From assembly GCA_028023455.1 (NCBI GenBank), contig JAQFVV010000280.1, positions 802,001 to 866,000 of the forward strand: a DNA stretch of 64,000 nt. Direction: 5' to 3'. This DNA is from Epiperipatus broadwayi (taxonomy: Eukaryota > Onychophora > Udeonychophora > Euonychophora > Peripatidae). This document shows positions 23,440 through 35,769 of the stretch, piece after piece (within the stretch, counting starts at the first letter, position 1; every line of letters begins with the position of its first letter). Under the pieces are notes generated by a model. That model saw only the letters and a list, made by a program, of their open reading frames with translations. It was not told the origin of the DNA and searched no databases. The position numbers and the translations under genes were made by a program.

Positions 23440-24884
23440 ATTTGAGCAGAAAGTTACTGTAGAAATTGACAGTGGAACTACTCTTATTATTACCACATAA
23501 GACTGGATAAAAATTATTGATAGATATAAGAAGAAAATATCATGAAAAATTGATGTTATTGCTACAGACATAAGTCACTGTACCTGTGAAATTAAATTCT
23601 AAGGTTAAATTTTTACCATTGTATATTGCCATAAAATTTTTAGTTTGTTACTAAGTAGAAATTGGTTCAGTTTTTTGGGAATCTGTTCTAATGTTACCAA
23701 GAAAGTATAATTGGAAGCAGTAATTAGGAAGAAGTAGCCTTAGTTGTTTAAGTCAGAATCTGCAGAGTTATTGACATGACTGGGCAACATTGAACTAATA
23801 AAGGATGCTCACCCACTTGTATGCAAGCCACATAAAGTTCCATTTGCATTAGAGAAGATATCAATGGGGTGGTTCATAAAGGCATATTAACACTGACGGA
23901 AGATTCATCTCGGGCTACTTCAGTAGTGTCATGAAGCAGAGGGAAATCTTAGCTTATCTATCATGTTACGCTAAATAAGTTTATCAATAAAGGAGCTTAC
24001 CCTGTTCATACTGTTCAGGAATTACTAGCATCATTGCAAAAGCCTCGTTTTTTGTCAAAATAGATTTAAAGCACACTTTCCACCAAATCCCCGTCACTCA
24101 AAGAATAATGTAATTACTAACTCTTTGGGATCTAACAAATGCAATAAGTTACTATATGGCATTATAGTCACATCTAATATCTTCTAGCTAAAACGAACAA
24201 TTTATTTCATGGCTTGGGGGTGTCATACCATATTTGGATGACATATTGGTTACTGCTGAATCTGAGCATGAACTGGCAGTACTCATAAGTAAAATCTGTC
24301 CAACTTGAAGAAAATAAGAACAAAGCTAAGTACTGCTAAATATATATCGTTGATGTTGGAAATAAAAGTGTTTAGGCCAAGTAATCAATAAAATTGGAAA
24401 ATATCTTTACCTGGATAAAGTAAAAGTAATAAATAATGCTGAGCAACCTAAGAATGTAAAGGATTTGCAGGCATTTTTAGGCATATTGAATTTTTTTGAG
24501 AGCTTTCTAAAAGGAAAGTTTGATGTGTTATCACTTTTATATAAATTGTTAAAAAAGCGACAATGGTGGAAAGGGTCAGACAAGACGTTGTTTTTCAAAA
24601 AGCTAAAGACTTACTTGTTTTTCAGAAGGCTAAAGACTTGCATCAAAACAAATTTTTTATACGTTATTGTAGCAACTTGAATATGATAAATAAAATGGTT
24701 ACTTCAGAATATGGAATTACCATGATTTCTCATCATTGCTGTGGAGACCATCTTATAGCTTATGTCTCGAGAACTTGGCAGCTGATAAAAATTATAGTCA
24801 GCTTGGCAAGAAAGCTTTGACTATAATTTTCACAATAAAAAATTTAATCAATAAATTATTCAACAATGATAAAAAAATTTCAGA
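23440..24884 (+). pseudogene. Gypsy pol remnant, part 1: protease, reverse transcriptase, RNase H
   Basis: The aspartic protease site appears as VEIDSGTTLIIT (about 23458-23493), with Ser where active enzymes have Thr. RT blocks follow: PFALREKI near 23840, FVKIDLKHTFHQIPVT (about 24050-24100), and the catalytic YLDDILVT with YLDD at 24231-24242. Next is AEQPKNVKDLQAFLGILNFF (about 24440-24500). RNase H or its C-terminal region follows, with YGITMISHHCCGDHLIAYVS and NKLFNNDKKISEHTS up to 24893. Stops and frameshifts occur between blocks. The reading is then cut by the 1.57-kb foldback and resumes at 26477. Confidence 0.8.
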
Positions 24885-24893
24885 ACATACAAG

Positions 24894-26467
24894 CCACTAA
24901 ACATCACAAGATCACTATCTCATACTAGCACATAATTGTTATTAAACAATTCAAAATAAAGCAAAACTCTCCATATAGTAGTGCCATCTTGTGCTAACAA
25001 GAGCAATCAATGGATGCCAGAAGGCTTGTGCATAAAATCCCTATCTAGTGCCTACTCATCCAATATCCCCAGACTAGTTTCTGGCTTGTGGCCTTCATCA
25101 GTGAGGAGCCTTGGATCTGAGAGCACTGTATCTAGATCTTAGGATCTAATGCAACCCTCCAGCACTCACCTTTTAACTCTATTTAACTACAAAACTATGA
25201 AAATGAAATTGGAAAACACAATATTTTCAATCTAAGCTCAATAGCTTATATAGTCATATGGGTCTGAACTCAATTCAGCACCCATACAGTGTCTTTGGCT
25301 CTTTAACAACCATAGCCACCACTATCCTATTAGGCAGGATTGGTGTTAAACCACTAAACATCACATGATCACTATCTCATACAATTCCAAAACAAAGCAA
25401 AACTCTCCATATAGTAGTGCCATCATGCGCTAACAAGAGCAATCAATGTATGGGTGCTGAATTGAGTTCAGACCCATATGACTATATAAGCTATTGAGCT
25501 TAGATTGAAAATATTGTGTTTTCCAATTTCATTTTCATAGTTTTGTAGTTAAATAGAGTTAAAAGGTGGGTGCTGGAGGGTTGCATTAGATCCTAAAATC
25601 TAGATGCAGTGCTCTTAGATCCAAGGCTCCTCACTGATGAAGGCCACAAGCCAGAAACTAGTCTGGGGATATTGGATGAGTGGCACTAGATAGGATTTTG
25701 CAATTCGGATCATGTGTCTTGTGACAAATGAATATGGAGAGTTTTGTTTATTAAAAAGAGAAGGAGAAGGGTGGGGAAAAAAAAAAAAAAAAAAAAAAAA
25801 TTAAAAAGAAAAGGGGGGGAGGGGAGAAAGACAGAAAGGCTCAGATAAGGTCACGAGAGACAAGAAAACAGTCTGGGGATATTGGATGAGTAGGCACTAG
25901 ATAGGGATTTTATGCACAAGCCTTCTGGCATCCATTGATTGCTCTTGTTAGCACAAGATGGCACTACTATATGGAGAGTTTTGCTTTGTTTTGAATTGTT
26001 TAATAACAATTATGTGCTAGTATGAGATAGTGATCATGTGATGTTTAGTGGTTTAACACCAATCCTGCCTAATAGGATAGTGGTGGTTATGGTTGTTAAA
26101 GAGCCAAAGACACCAAAATGTATGGGTGCTGAAATCAGTTCAGACCCATATGACTATAAGCTATTGAGCTTAGATTGAAAATATTATTGTGTTTTCAATT
26201 TCATTTTCATAGTTTTGTAGTTAAATAGAGTTAAAAGGTGGGTACTGGAGGGTTGCATTAGATCCTAAGATCTAGATACAGTGCTCTCAGATCCAAGGCT
26301 CCTCACTGATGAAGGCCACAAGCCAGAAACTAGTCTGGGGATATTGGATGAGTAGGCACTAGATAGGGATTTTATGCACAAGCCTTCTGGCATCCATTGA
26401 TTGCTCTTGTTAGCACAAGATGGCACTACTATATGGAGAGTTTTGCTTTGTTTTGAATTGTTTAATA
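24894..26467. mobile_element. Large composite foldback element, family 1 (1574 bp)
   Basis: ACATACAAG (24885-24893 and 26468-26476) flanks the element, and removing it restores the Gypsy reading ISEHTS-QCFV across the junction. The left half (24894-25449) contains the family unit, then a second, different module ending TTAAACCACTAAACATCAC, then part of the unit again. From 25450 the same modules run in reverse orientation to 26467, so the element can fold on itself almost completely. The right half is longer because a purine-rich tract and a repeated module (25693-25880) were added. No transposase frame exists; apparent open frames are repeat shadows. It shares its unit with the 411-bp element at 21816-22226. 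Confidence 0.85.
25734..25872. repeat. Purine-rich low-complexity tract inside the foldback
   Basis: About 110 nt are almost all purines on the + strand: AAAAAGAGAAGGAGAAGGG, a long A-run, then AAAAGAAAAGGGGGGGAGGG. The tract interrupts the otherwise symmetrical right arm and may mark a recombination or repair junction. Confidence 0.8.
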
Positions 26468-26476
26468 ACATACAAG

Positions 26477-27450
26477 CCAATGTTTTGTATGCTGAATTAA
26501 TATACTAATGGCATATTTTATTAGGAACTACTGTATAAGCCTGGAAACAGATTGGCCATGCAGATATTTTATCGTGCCTGCCTGACGCAAATGAATTTCA
26601 ACCAAACTTTGGAAATGTCTACATTTAGACTATAATGAACCAATCAATAGTTATATATTTTTAATAGTTGTGAACTTATATTCATGATGGACTGAATATA
26701 AAGTCATAAAAAACACTTGTGCAGAGAGTGCCATTGCAGTGCTGAAAGGGATTTTTGCAAATTATGTTAATCCTATCCTGTCCAGCTTGGCGCAGTTAGT
26801 AAAGTATCCAGTTTGGGATTGGGATGTCTCAGGATCGATTCTGGCATTGACAGGTTTGGCCCTCGAACTTTTATGAACTTCTGAGCATTAAAGCCATATG
26901 ACTTTTTTTTCCTCTTTTTTTTTATGGTCATCCTGAGACTATTGTGAAAAACAACAGGATCAACCTGGCATCTCAGTAATTTAAGGTCTTTCTAATAGAT
27001 AAAGGAATATATCACATGCCTGACACCGTGGTTCAATACTTAAAAGTCTACACTGAATAAAACCTGACATAAGGATATTATGGAAACATTATTAGATATA
27101 ATATTTTTCCAACCCTTTACTCCATGTACAATTATTAATAAAACATGAGCTGAGATGTTAAAACACAGAAAATTCCATATACATCTTTCTAAATGACTCC
27201 ATGGATTGTGAAAATTTTAAAGTAGGAGAAAGCGTTTGGATACAAAATATTTTAAAAAACTAATGTTTACCAGGAGAAATAATGAAAATCTTATCTAGGC
27301 AAATAAGATTAATGCAAATGGATAATGAAAAAAGTTTAAAAGACACAAAAATTATTTCTTGCATTGTGAAAGTGGGATTCAAGATGTAGTATTGGTATTA
27401 AATCAACAATTGATGACAAAAATTTTATTATAAAAAAGGTGGAGCAAACT
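26477..27450 (+). pseudogene. Gypsy pol remnant, part 2: tether and integrase
   Basis: This resumes after the foldback with KQIGHADILSCLPDANEFQP (about 26548-26607), matching the Gypsy GKEIGHADALSRLPL segment between RNase H and integrase. Integrase-core pieces are ESAIAVLKGIFANYV (about 26718-26762) and, beyond the SINE, HPETIVKNNRINLAS (about 26940-26985; family LPETIVSDNG). The C-terminal GESVWIQNIL and CLPGEIMKI (27224-27290) match GDSVWVRNF and WLPGxI. The order is right but frames shift and the catalytic DNG is NNR, so the enzyme is dead. Confidence 0.78.
26775..26931 (+). mobile_element. tRNA-derived SINE inserted in the Gypsy integrase
   Basis: It begins just after TTATGTTAATCCT (26762-26774) and ends before TTATGGTCATCCT (26932-26944), an imperfect 13-bp target duplication. 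It has an A-box-like TTGGCGCAGTTAGT at 26787-26800 and a B-box-like GGATCGATTCT at 26832-26842, 32 nt apart, as in tRNA-derived SINEs. The tail is T-rich (CTTTTTTTTTCCTC). Integrase homology stops before it and resumes right after it. Confidence 0.65.
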
Positions 27451-27660
27451 GGATATACATCAAGCCGGAACAAACAATCTAACCAGGGATCAAACTATTT
27501 AACCAGCAGAAGATCATGGTACATCAAGCACACTTCAACGAGAAGACAGGATTATATACTTCATAAGAATGAGATTGAATTTTTTTTAGAAGAGCATGTG
27601 TACACAGACAACCTGCAAAATTATATTATTATGTCTGTGAATAAAAGTCTTATTTTTTGA

Positions 27661-27678
27661 ATAGGGAGGAGAAATGAA
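27661..27678 (+). promoter_or_regulatory. Polypurine tract before the 3' LTR of the Gypsy element
   Basis: AGGGAGGAGAAATGAAC lies immediately upstream of the 3' LTR, where second-strand priming is expected. One T interrupts it. Confidence 0.55.
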
Positions 27679-27682
27679 CTAG

Positions 27683-28270
27683 TGTGTGTATTGTTTGATA
27701 TGTAATATAAATAAAGTTTATTATTTAATCATGTAATTACATGTAGACAGTATGTGAATAAAATATCTCCTTACTATTATTATTCTATTCTTGAATATCT
27801 ATATATGCCAGTCATACATTTAAATGTATGTTAAAAAGCATTACACAAATGAAGTGGACTTTTATAAAAAACCTCTAGTGAGATTTGTTGGTATGTAAGA
27901 AAGCGAATAATTGTGGCTCTGTTTCGGATATGAATAGTCTGCACATTGTTGATATGATAATTGCCAAAGTTTAGTTTTGTCATTCGTAACATATATTTAT
28001 ATATTGCTGTTATACCAGACTTGGTGCATGAAGGACTTTCTTTATTTAAGTTGCAATGGATTATAATTATATTTTGCCTTTGTAGAAATTGACACATCAC
28101 ACACAGGCAGAAGCTTATTTCTAGACTTTAGAAATTTCTAATAAAATTTCTAATTGTTATTTACTCTTTATTATTTTTCTACTTTGTTATTTAATATTTG
28201 AAAAAATTGTCTTGTTACTTCAAATTGTACTTGAGTTTATTTATAGTTACCATTGCTCTCCTGGCTGGTA
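27683..28270 (+). repeat. 3' LTR of the Gypsy element
   Basis: It starts near TGTGTGTATTGTTTG after the purine tract and aligns over its length with the 5' LTR (shared GCCAGTCATACATTTA, GATAATTGCCAAAGTTTAG, ATACCAGACTTGGTG). Unlike the 5' copy it lacks the foldback and so shows the empty target site. The 3' boundary, near 28270, is approximate. Confidence 0.8.
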
Positions 28271-31200
28271 TTGAAATATTAATATCCTCAGGACATAGCA
28301 AAGGTAAACAGCATACCCTCTATATAAATGTACTATGATTGTATCCCCCTTTAATTAATCTACACTAAATATTAATAAATAATGAAACTACATCAATCAA
28401 TGTGTGTTGAATAAATTTAAAATTAATTTATTATTTCCAAAAAATGATAAGATTGGCAATATTCAAGATTCATGTACTGGAGATTGATGAATATACACAT
28501 GATGGACAAGTTTTTCGTAAAGATAAATCAAACCCAAATAGCCTTGATATATAATTAGTATTGAGGTAATTATTGCCATGAATCCTTAAAGAATGGAACT
28601 GTAGGTGGTATACATTATAAATATAAAAGTAACTTATAATAATATAAATTAAAGTAGCAGCAATGATGTATTTAATATTATATCATGGTAGACATATATA
28701 AATATCTAATAAATGCATGCACATATAATTCAGTATCAAGATAAGCCGCATCTTATAATACATAAGTTGATTTACCCACACCCTTAACAAACTACTTAAT
28801 AAAGATCAACTTAATAAAATACAATACAATTCATGGAAAGTTACACTTGATCATTAATATATCATAAACTAAATATTGCAAAATTTTCAATACTTCGAAC
28901 TTGTCAATGCATGCAACATCAGCCAATTCCTACACACAAAAGCAAATCCCCTAGTTATTAAATATCATTATGCATTACATAATTTATCCAATAATTATTA
29001 AATTTACACATATTAAGTGATATACCACTTATATATATATCTCAAATTTTATTCCTTTAGTGTATGATGAAAAATGTTAGTAAAATGTTTAATATATTTT
29101 ATAAAATAAAAGTAAATCCTTATTTTACGGTGTTCGTTTTACGTTAAAATGTTTAATATGTTTAACAGAATAAAAGTAGCTCAATATTTTATATCAGTAA
29201 CTCTACATTTTAAACTTACACAAAGAAAAGATTTAAAAATTTTCTTTTATTAATAAGAATTTTAGCAAAGCACATAAACTTCAAATTTAATAATTATTAC
29301 AGAACTGTTAATGATTATGTATAAAAATAAATAAATAATGATTATAGAGATTTTTTTTTTATCACAAAAAATTCATTTTATTATTTTAAAATTAGAATTT
29401 AAATGTGTAAATTGTCTTCATTTTATTACCTAATTCAGCTATCATCTAATGCCAGAAGCAATAAATAATAGAAGTCTGCAGCGACATCCGTTTTCAGACC
29501 TGTAATAATTTTGATGATAATAATAATAATAATAATGATAGTAATGTGATCATATATGTCTTAATGATGTATTCAATTAGAGAATTGAATATAGATTTAG
29601 ACTATTCATTTGATATCTGCAATCTATTCTCCAGATCGAAACTGTGGCAAAATTATCCACACATCATAAAGATTTATGAACATAATAGTAGGTAGAGAAT
29701 GAACTGCTGCATTTCCAAGACAATTGCTCTTGATAACATATTGACACAATAACAGATTATTTTCTAGTTTCTAATTAAAATATTTTTTAACAAATAATCA
29801 GAATCTTCTCTATATAAATTAATATTACTGTATTAATAAAATTACAATAAATTGATTTTAATATTATTCATGTAGCAAAAATTGATTTTTAAAAGAACCG
29901 GACATTTCTATAAAATTATTAATAAATTAATTATTAAATTACAACTTTATAAAATTAACTGTATTTAAACAAAAAAATGCATAAGTAATTTTAAATGTTA
30001 CAACTGCCATAATAATAATAATAATAATAGTAAAAATACCTTTAGTACATTTACTGATGTCTCTTATTTCATTTAAATAAATTTTCTTTTAATTATATAC
30101 TTAAATGCACACCTATACAAAATATATATTCCATATATAGCAAATCAGTATTGCACCTATATATAATTAAATATATATAATTATTGAAATAAAGTGCTTG
30201 ATCATTAAAGAATGTTTAACAATAGAAAACATTATAGTAGAATGAAAGTGAATGATAAAAAGTATTAATTCCATTTCATTTTGTAGTAGAGAGTGTCATT
30301 ATAGAGCAGAGAAATTAATAAACATATTGTAATGATATATTTTTAAGTAATTTCAAATCATCATACTAAGTAGAAAATTATCAAAATAATTAAATTGATT
30401 ATTCTATTTAACTCTAATAATATTTCTCTAATCTTATTTTTCGTTTATGCATTTCAGTGGATAAATTATTTCCATCCACATTTTCAGTAACCAATAATTT
30501 TACCATTTTCGTTTTTTGCTTAAAATATAAGATTGTAGATTATTGTCAATAAAAAAAATAATCACTATATTTATTTATTTATATATTTTTTTGACACTAG
30601 TGTACTTCAAATCTGGTTAACTGACAAATTTTTAACTGAATTTTAGTTTTATTTATTATTGAAATTATAGTTATTGCATTGCTTTAGTTTCAAGTCAACA
30701 TGCTGTAGTTAATGCTATGACCTTGGTCAGTATAAACTTGTAGATATTTGATTTCTTTCTAACAATTCAATAAAATTTATAAAATCATTTTTGTAATTTC
30801 AATATGATCCTGTCGTAATATTCAAATGGGTTTATTCGATAATAAAGTAGTAGTTCTATTACTTCTTCCAGTTAATTTAAATTCTCCAGTTTCTTCCAGC
30901 CACCTTCATGTTCTATTATTTCTTCTAGTTAATTTAAATTGTCCAGTTTCTTCCAGCCACCTTCATTAACTTAAACAGTTTTTATTTCTTAGGACATTTG
31001 CTGATCCAACTTTTTTTTTTCATTATGAAATTAAAACAGAGGCAGTTTATTTAAATTTTTTAGAATGGCACTTGTAGCTACTTTGTGAAACATAACTATA
31101 TAAAATGCTTGCGGTTAACTGGAAAAAAATTCAAAGCTGAATACCTGTTCATTATGTCAGTGTTAGAGATTAACTCTTAATAATTCTTCTTAAACTTTTT

Positions 31201-32559
31201 TAATTTTTTTCTTTGCCAGATTTTCTCAATCTCCATCTTTTTTTCATTTTAGGATGAATGATTGAACTGCACATTATTAAAAGAAGTAAATAGGTGAATA
31301 TGTTTAAAGGACCTATTAGAATTCTTTTATTAGAGAATGAATGACAATCTGAGAAATTCCCTTTCATCTTAGATTAAATATTAATATCAGAGAGAGAGAA
31401 GAAATAGTAATTTAGACAAGGGATCAAACTGCAAGTGATTAGGGCTTGTAGTAGTTATAATTTTTAGCCAGAAAAAAAAATGTATAAAGGAAAACTTTAT
31501 ATTTGCTGAATATATTAGATTCACATCTTATTTTTCTTTGAACTATCTTTTTGGTTATTTGCTATTACATAAAAAAAATATTTTATATAATATAAAAATG
31601 ATGTAAAAGTATATGCATTTAGATATAAATGAATACAAAAATATATTTTAATTAAACTTGCTGATTTGATTGTTTTAAATAAAAGAAAATTCAGTATTTT
31701 CAGCTTAATTTAAAAGAGTGAGAACCCAAAAATAATAATAGAATAAAATATTAATAATATCATAAAAATTAAAGTATATATTAAATGAAAAAATTAAATA
31801 TAATTATTTGTACATGCTTGTTTACATCTCTACTAATTGATACATTCAATGTTTTATATGATATAAATAAATAAAACAAAATATATTGAATTTTAAGAAT
31901 ATGAATAAATTTAATTAATAAAGAAATATAAGCACCCACATTCTGAAATACCTATACATATATCTTCATGTTTAAATATAGCAAATATAAAATTTAAATA
32001 TAGACTGAATCCAACGTAAATTTAAATCAGGGATGACATTCTGTTTTGTAAATAGCATATCTTTTAACAAGGTAAACATAAACTTTAATTGATATTGTAG
32101 TACACTTAGATTTTGGAACTGATAAGTGGGGTCCAAAGCTGATTTGAAGGAAACAGTACTTGTTTAACCTTATAATATAGAAATGTATAAATAATGTGAT
32201 GTTAAACCAATTAAACAATTCCATTTTTTTACTAGCATAGTTTATGAAGGTCTTACTGAAATGTGAACAGAGATAAGTCCAGTTGATTGGTTATGCATAG
32301 CTTTAATTAATGGATTATTTACTGTAAAAATGAGGATATTGGTCTATAAAGCAAGAAAATAATTTGCTAAATGTTAGAAGTTTCAAAGTCTGTAATAGAC
32401 TAGTAATATTTAAGGTGGCATTGACAGTGTGTACTTTATAGATGTGATAAAATTAAAAAAAATGAATCTGTAACTATTAATTTATTCAGATGTTGACCAC
32501 AGTAAATATATGTTGAGAGTTATATATAAAAAAATGGAAGGGTTAGCAGAGAAATAATA
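28271..32559. other. Long A+T-rich intronic stretch, microsatellites only
   Basis: No coding motif or mobile element was recognised. It holds (AAT)n or (ATT)n microsatellites near 29515-29540 and 30010-30030, many homopolymer runs, and the 57-bp tandem duplication at 30853-30966. Confidence 0.45.
30853..30966. repeat. Tandem duplication, two 57-bp units
   Basis: GTTCTATTACTTCTTCCAG at 30853 recurs with two changes at 30910. Both units end CTTCCAGCCACCTTCAT. This is a recent local duplication. Confidence 0.9.
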
Positions 32560-32710
32560 AGAAATATTTTATGTATGTAGAACTAATCCATCTTCTGGGG
32601 TGAATAATTGATCCATTTAGTTTTGTTTATGGACATGGAGATTATAAGCATATTAGACATCTTAGATGACTCACATAAAGTGAGGCTGATCATCAACAAA
32701 CAGAATATGT
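32560..32710 (-). mobile_element. LINE reverse-transcriptase fragment, antisense
   Basis: The minus strand reads LFVDDQPHFM at about 32700-32670, a variant of the catalytic F-ADDQ box. About 15 codons later, in another frame, comes MSINKTKWIN, matching the LxINxxKTKxM motif that follows the ADD box in LINE reverse transcriptases. The spacing is correct. No further blocks were recognised, so the fragment may be longer than shown. Confidence 0.5.
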
Positions 32711-34429
32711 GAAGAAATAAAATCGTTCATTAGAAGTTCTAGGTAGATAGTAAATTAGAAAAACATATATCAAATCTTTGCTCACAATTGTTTTTTATAA
32801 ATGCTAAAAGAAAATACGATGAATTTTATCATGAGCCACAGAACTTGATAATTATTTAAAATTTGTAACAATGTAAATTAAACTTTCTATATGGTATGTA
32901 AATATAAATCAAATTAAACTTTTTACACAGTTATTAACTATAAAATGTCATGAATCCCTGGTATTAGAGCTTTTTCCAACAATAGCAAAAATTTCATAGA
33001 GTAGAAATAAATGATAAATGATTATAATAAAATACTCAAATCTTTTAACTTACAGACACTATTTATCATCTCTATAAGAGATAAATATCTATTCTGCAAC
33101 TTTGTATAGTAATTTAAACATAATATTAGCCTAAAACGTAATATATTTGTTTTTCTTTTAGTTCGCATTCTATAACTGTAAGATTTTTTGACAAGACGAA
33201 TAATCTTTTACATTAAGAAAGTTGTCATCTTTAAAACTGATTATTTAAATAAAGTCACTTGTATATCGGATGATTTCCTGCAAATAATATTCATAATTGT
33301 TGATGATAAATATTTGTTGTCATAAAGTATATATAATATTTTATATATCCTACAGAAAGCAATGAAATAAGTTTATCATTGTTAATGGAAATTATGTTTA
33401 GAAATGAATGATCTTTTAAAATTCATATCTTATTTATTTGTTTTTTTTTTCTTTTATAATCATGTAATCTATTTAATGACTTTTTCTTAGTATCAAGGAC
33501 ATTTTTGAATGTATTTTTAATACATTCAAATGTTCTACACTCAATGTAATGAATCCTAGTTTCTGCAGTATATATATGTAACATTTTCTTACTTATAATT
33601 TGAATATCTTGCTGTTTAATTTTTTTTATAATCATTTATGTCTTTCTAGCAATTTTTTATAATTTTTTTTCTCATTTTTAAACAGATTTTTGTTACTTCC
33701 TAAAATATATTGCAGTGGTTAAAGTTTGAACCAAAGATACATAAATATGTATCGGTAAATCTTGATTCAAATAAATATTAAATATGATGAAGTTGAATGG
33801 TTAATAAAATCCAAATAGAATGATTCAATTCAAAGATATGTAATATTAACCAATACAATAGATGATGATTTATAATATTAGTACAAGTCCACCAAAAGTA
33901 TTTTATTTGTTTTTCAGTAGGATAAAATATGAAACTTTCAGAGGCCAAACCTTCTAAACAGAAAGTTAACTTTTGGAAAACTTTTTATTGCCTATTCATA
34001 ATCACTTAACAAATTATTTCAGCTATCCCTGCATGTTCCCCAATGGATTGCTTGATTTCTCAGGGTTGTGGATATTATTAGTATATTGGATATTAAAAGC
34101 ACAATATCTGAATTGAATTAGAGAAGCAAAGACAAACTAAATGGATTAATAAAAAAATAATTTATTAACACGAAATATATAAAACTGTTGCATAATATAT
34201 TCACAACTATCAATATGTATACAAAATATTAAATATAATAATAATAATAATAAAATATATTTTTAATTGATGTTTACATTTAAGATCTTATAATATCTAT
34301 AATGATTAGATCTTACCATGTGAAATATTTAAACAGTTCCAAACCATAATTTTCTCTATATGTCATTCTTTTAATATATTTACAGTTTTCTATAATTCCT
34401 CCAAAGTTGGTAGTTTTTCTCTTTTAGCA
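32711..34429. other. Intronic stretch without a recognised gene
   Basis: Very A+T-rich with an (AAT)n tract near 34238-34255. Nothing coding was recognised. Confidence 0.45.
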
Positions 34430-34950
34430 CTGGTGATGTTAGAAAGGAAATACAGCAGCATTGGTGACATTATATAGGGTGAAGTATCAGTAGATCTTGG
34501 GTAGTTCTTATAACACTGTCCATTTCTTTTGTGGCATTATTAATGTAGGCACTGGTTGGTTTTGATAAACTTCAGCATTACTTCCTGAATCTGATTGCAT
34601 TTTCCAGGTGTTTTGGCTGGTGTGGTCTTACGTTATCTACCCACACATGGTAGATAGTTTTCTGCTAGATAAAATCATACCTGTTGTCATAAGTGGAGTG
34701 TGGAAAAATACTAGGAAATAATAAGATACAGCTAACCAAGTTACGGTGAAAAAGTTTTAATCAGCAGTTTTCCCCTCAGTATTAGATTACTACAGCACTG
34801 CTTCTTAAGTTGAGTCTTCTGATAAACTAGAATAGGTTGGACTGCCTGGACTGGGCTGGAAACCCCTAGTTGTTTCAGATCTATTTACACCTATTTGATG
34901 TTCAATAACTTGTTTTCCTATCTCTGAATATTTACAACAATATGTTTTTT
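34430..34950. other. Island of balanced base composition of unknown origin
   Basis: This 500-bp patch has clearly more G and C than its surroundings. On the minus strand it yields stop-poor reading such as IYHVWVDNVRPHQPKHLENA and NATKEMDSVIRTTQDLLI, in one frame with a few stops. I do not recognise the protein. A decayed retrocopy or unknown repeat is likely. Confidence 0.35.
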
Positions 34951-35577
34951 GGAAAACATTTTCTCTATTTTGTTCACATGTTGTGGAAAAAAATTTAGAG
35001 ATATTATATCATGATTTGATACATAAATAAACGGAAATTTTTTTTATTATTATTTATTTACATTATTTAGTTATAGGAAGAAAGAAAAAAAAATCTCCAA
35101 CTTTTGAAACTTAATTGCTAACTTTTAAAATATTATTAACTCCAAAATTTTAATATTATATTTAGTTTTGCCATCAAATTTACTATAAAAATGTGGGAGA
35201 TTTTATTTAAAATTTCATTCAGAAAAGGCAAACTAAAAAGGGTTCAAAATGCTTTAGATTTTTAGAAGCCATGCAATCCAAAATGCTTGCACATACCAAA
35301 CTATTTTTATTCCTTCATTTACATTGCAATTTTTCATTTTATTGTTAATCACTCATTTCAAAATAATTTTATAAAATATTAAATAATATGATTAAATGCA
35401 TAAATTAACTTTTAATTTTTTAGACAGTTTATGTATTTATTAATCAATTGTGGCAATGAGTTTTTTATTAAACAATTTTTTTTTTTTTGCAGCTTTTAAT
35501 ATAACTAATTTGTGCTGCTATTGGATTTGTTTTAGCTACAATATATTTAAACAAATTCCTTTTTTTTTTTTAATCAG

Positions 35578-35769
35578 AGTCCAGAGTATGCATTTACAAG
35601 ATTTAGTCGGTTACGGAATGATTCTTATTTAGGTGCAATTCATAGGGACTTATTACAAGGGCAAGTTAGGGCTGGCATTCAGAATACTTTACAAATATTT
35701 ATTACCAATGCAGCCAATGCTTTTCTATTGGAGCTTGGCTCAGATGATGCTGCTCTTCTAATAGAACAG
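35578..35769 (+). CDS. RALGAPA: RALGAPA exon C (64 codons)
   Basis: A long T-tract leads to the acceptor TTTTAATCAG|AGTCC, and the donor is a textbook CAG|GTGAGT; both borders are phase 0. The peptide contains NDSYLGAIHRDLL, then QVRAGIQNTLQIFITN and NAFLLELGSDD. In vertebrate RALGAPA1 the same order appears as GSYQGALH, IRAGTQAVLQVFI and NIFLLEPANE. These are helices of the N-terminal armadillo-like region. This is the longest exon here and the best match in the central part. The exon could start two codons later if another AG were used, but AG at 35576-35577 keeps the phase set by exon B. Confidence 0.93.

Larger units (their letters stand above)
21455..28270 (+). mobile_element. Old Ty3/Gypsy LTR retrotransposon with nested insertions
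   Basis: Two diverged LTRs (about 21455-22488 including an insertion, and about 27683-28270) flank degraded gag and pol on the + strand in canonical Gypsy order: gag, zinc knuckle, protease, RT, RNase H, integrase. A primer-binding-type start TGGCATAGTCAGCAATGAGG lies at 22492, just inside the 5' LTR. A purine-rich tract (AGGGAGGAGAAATGAAC) precedes the 3' LTR. Stops and frameshifts are everywhere. Three later insertions interrupt it: foldbacks at 21816-22226 and 24894-26467, and a SINE at 26775-26931. Without them it would be about 4.7 kb. LTR identity looks like roughly 75-80 percent by eye, indicating an old insertion. Confidence 0.88.

Noticed and set aside
26265-26480. 71-codon minus-strand frame
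   Set aside because: Falls entirely in repeated foldback arm sequence.
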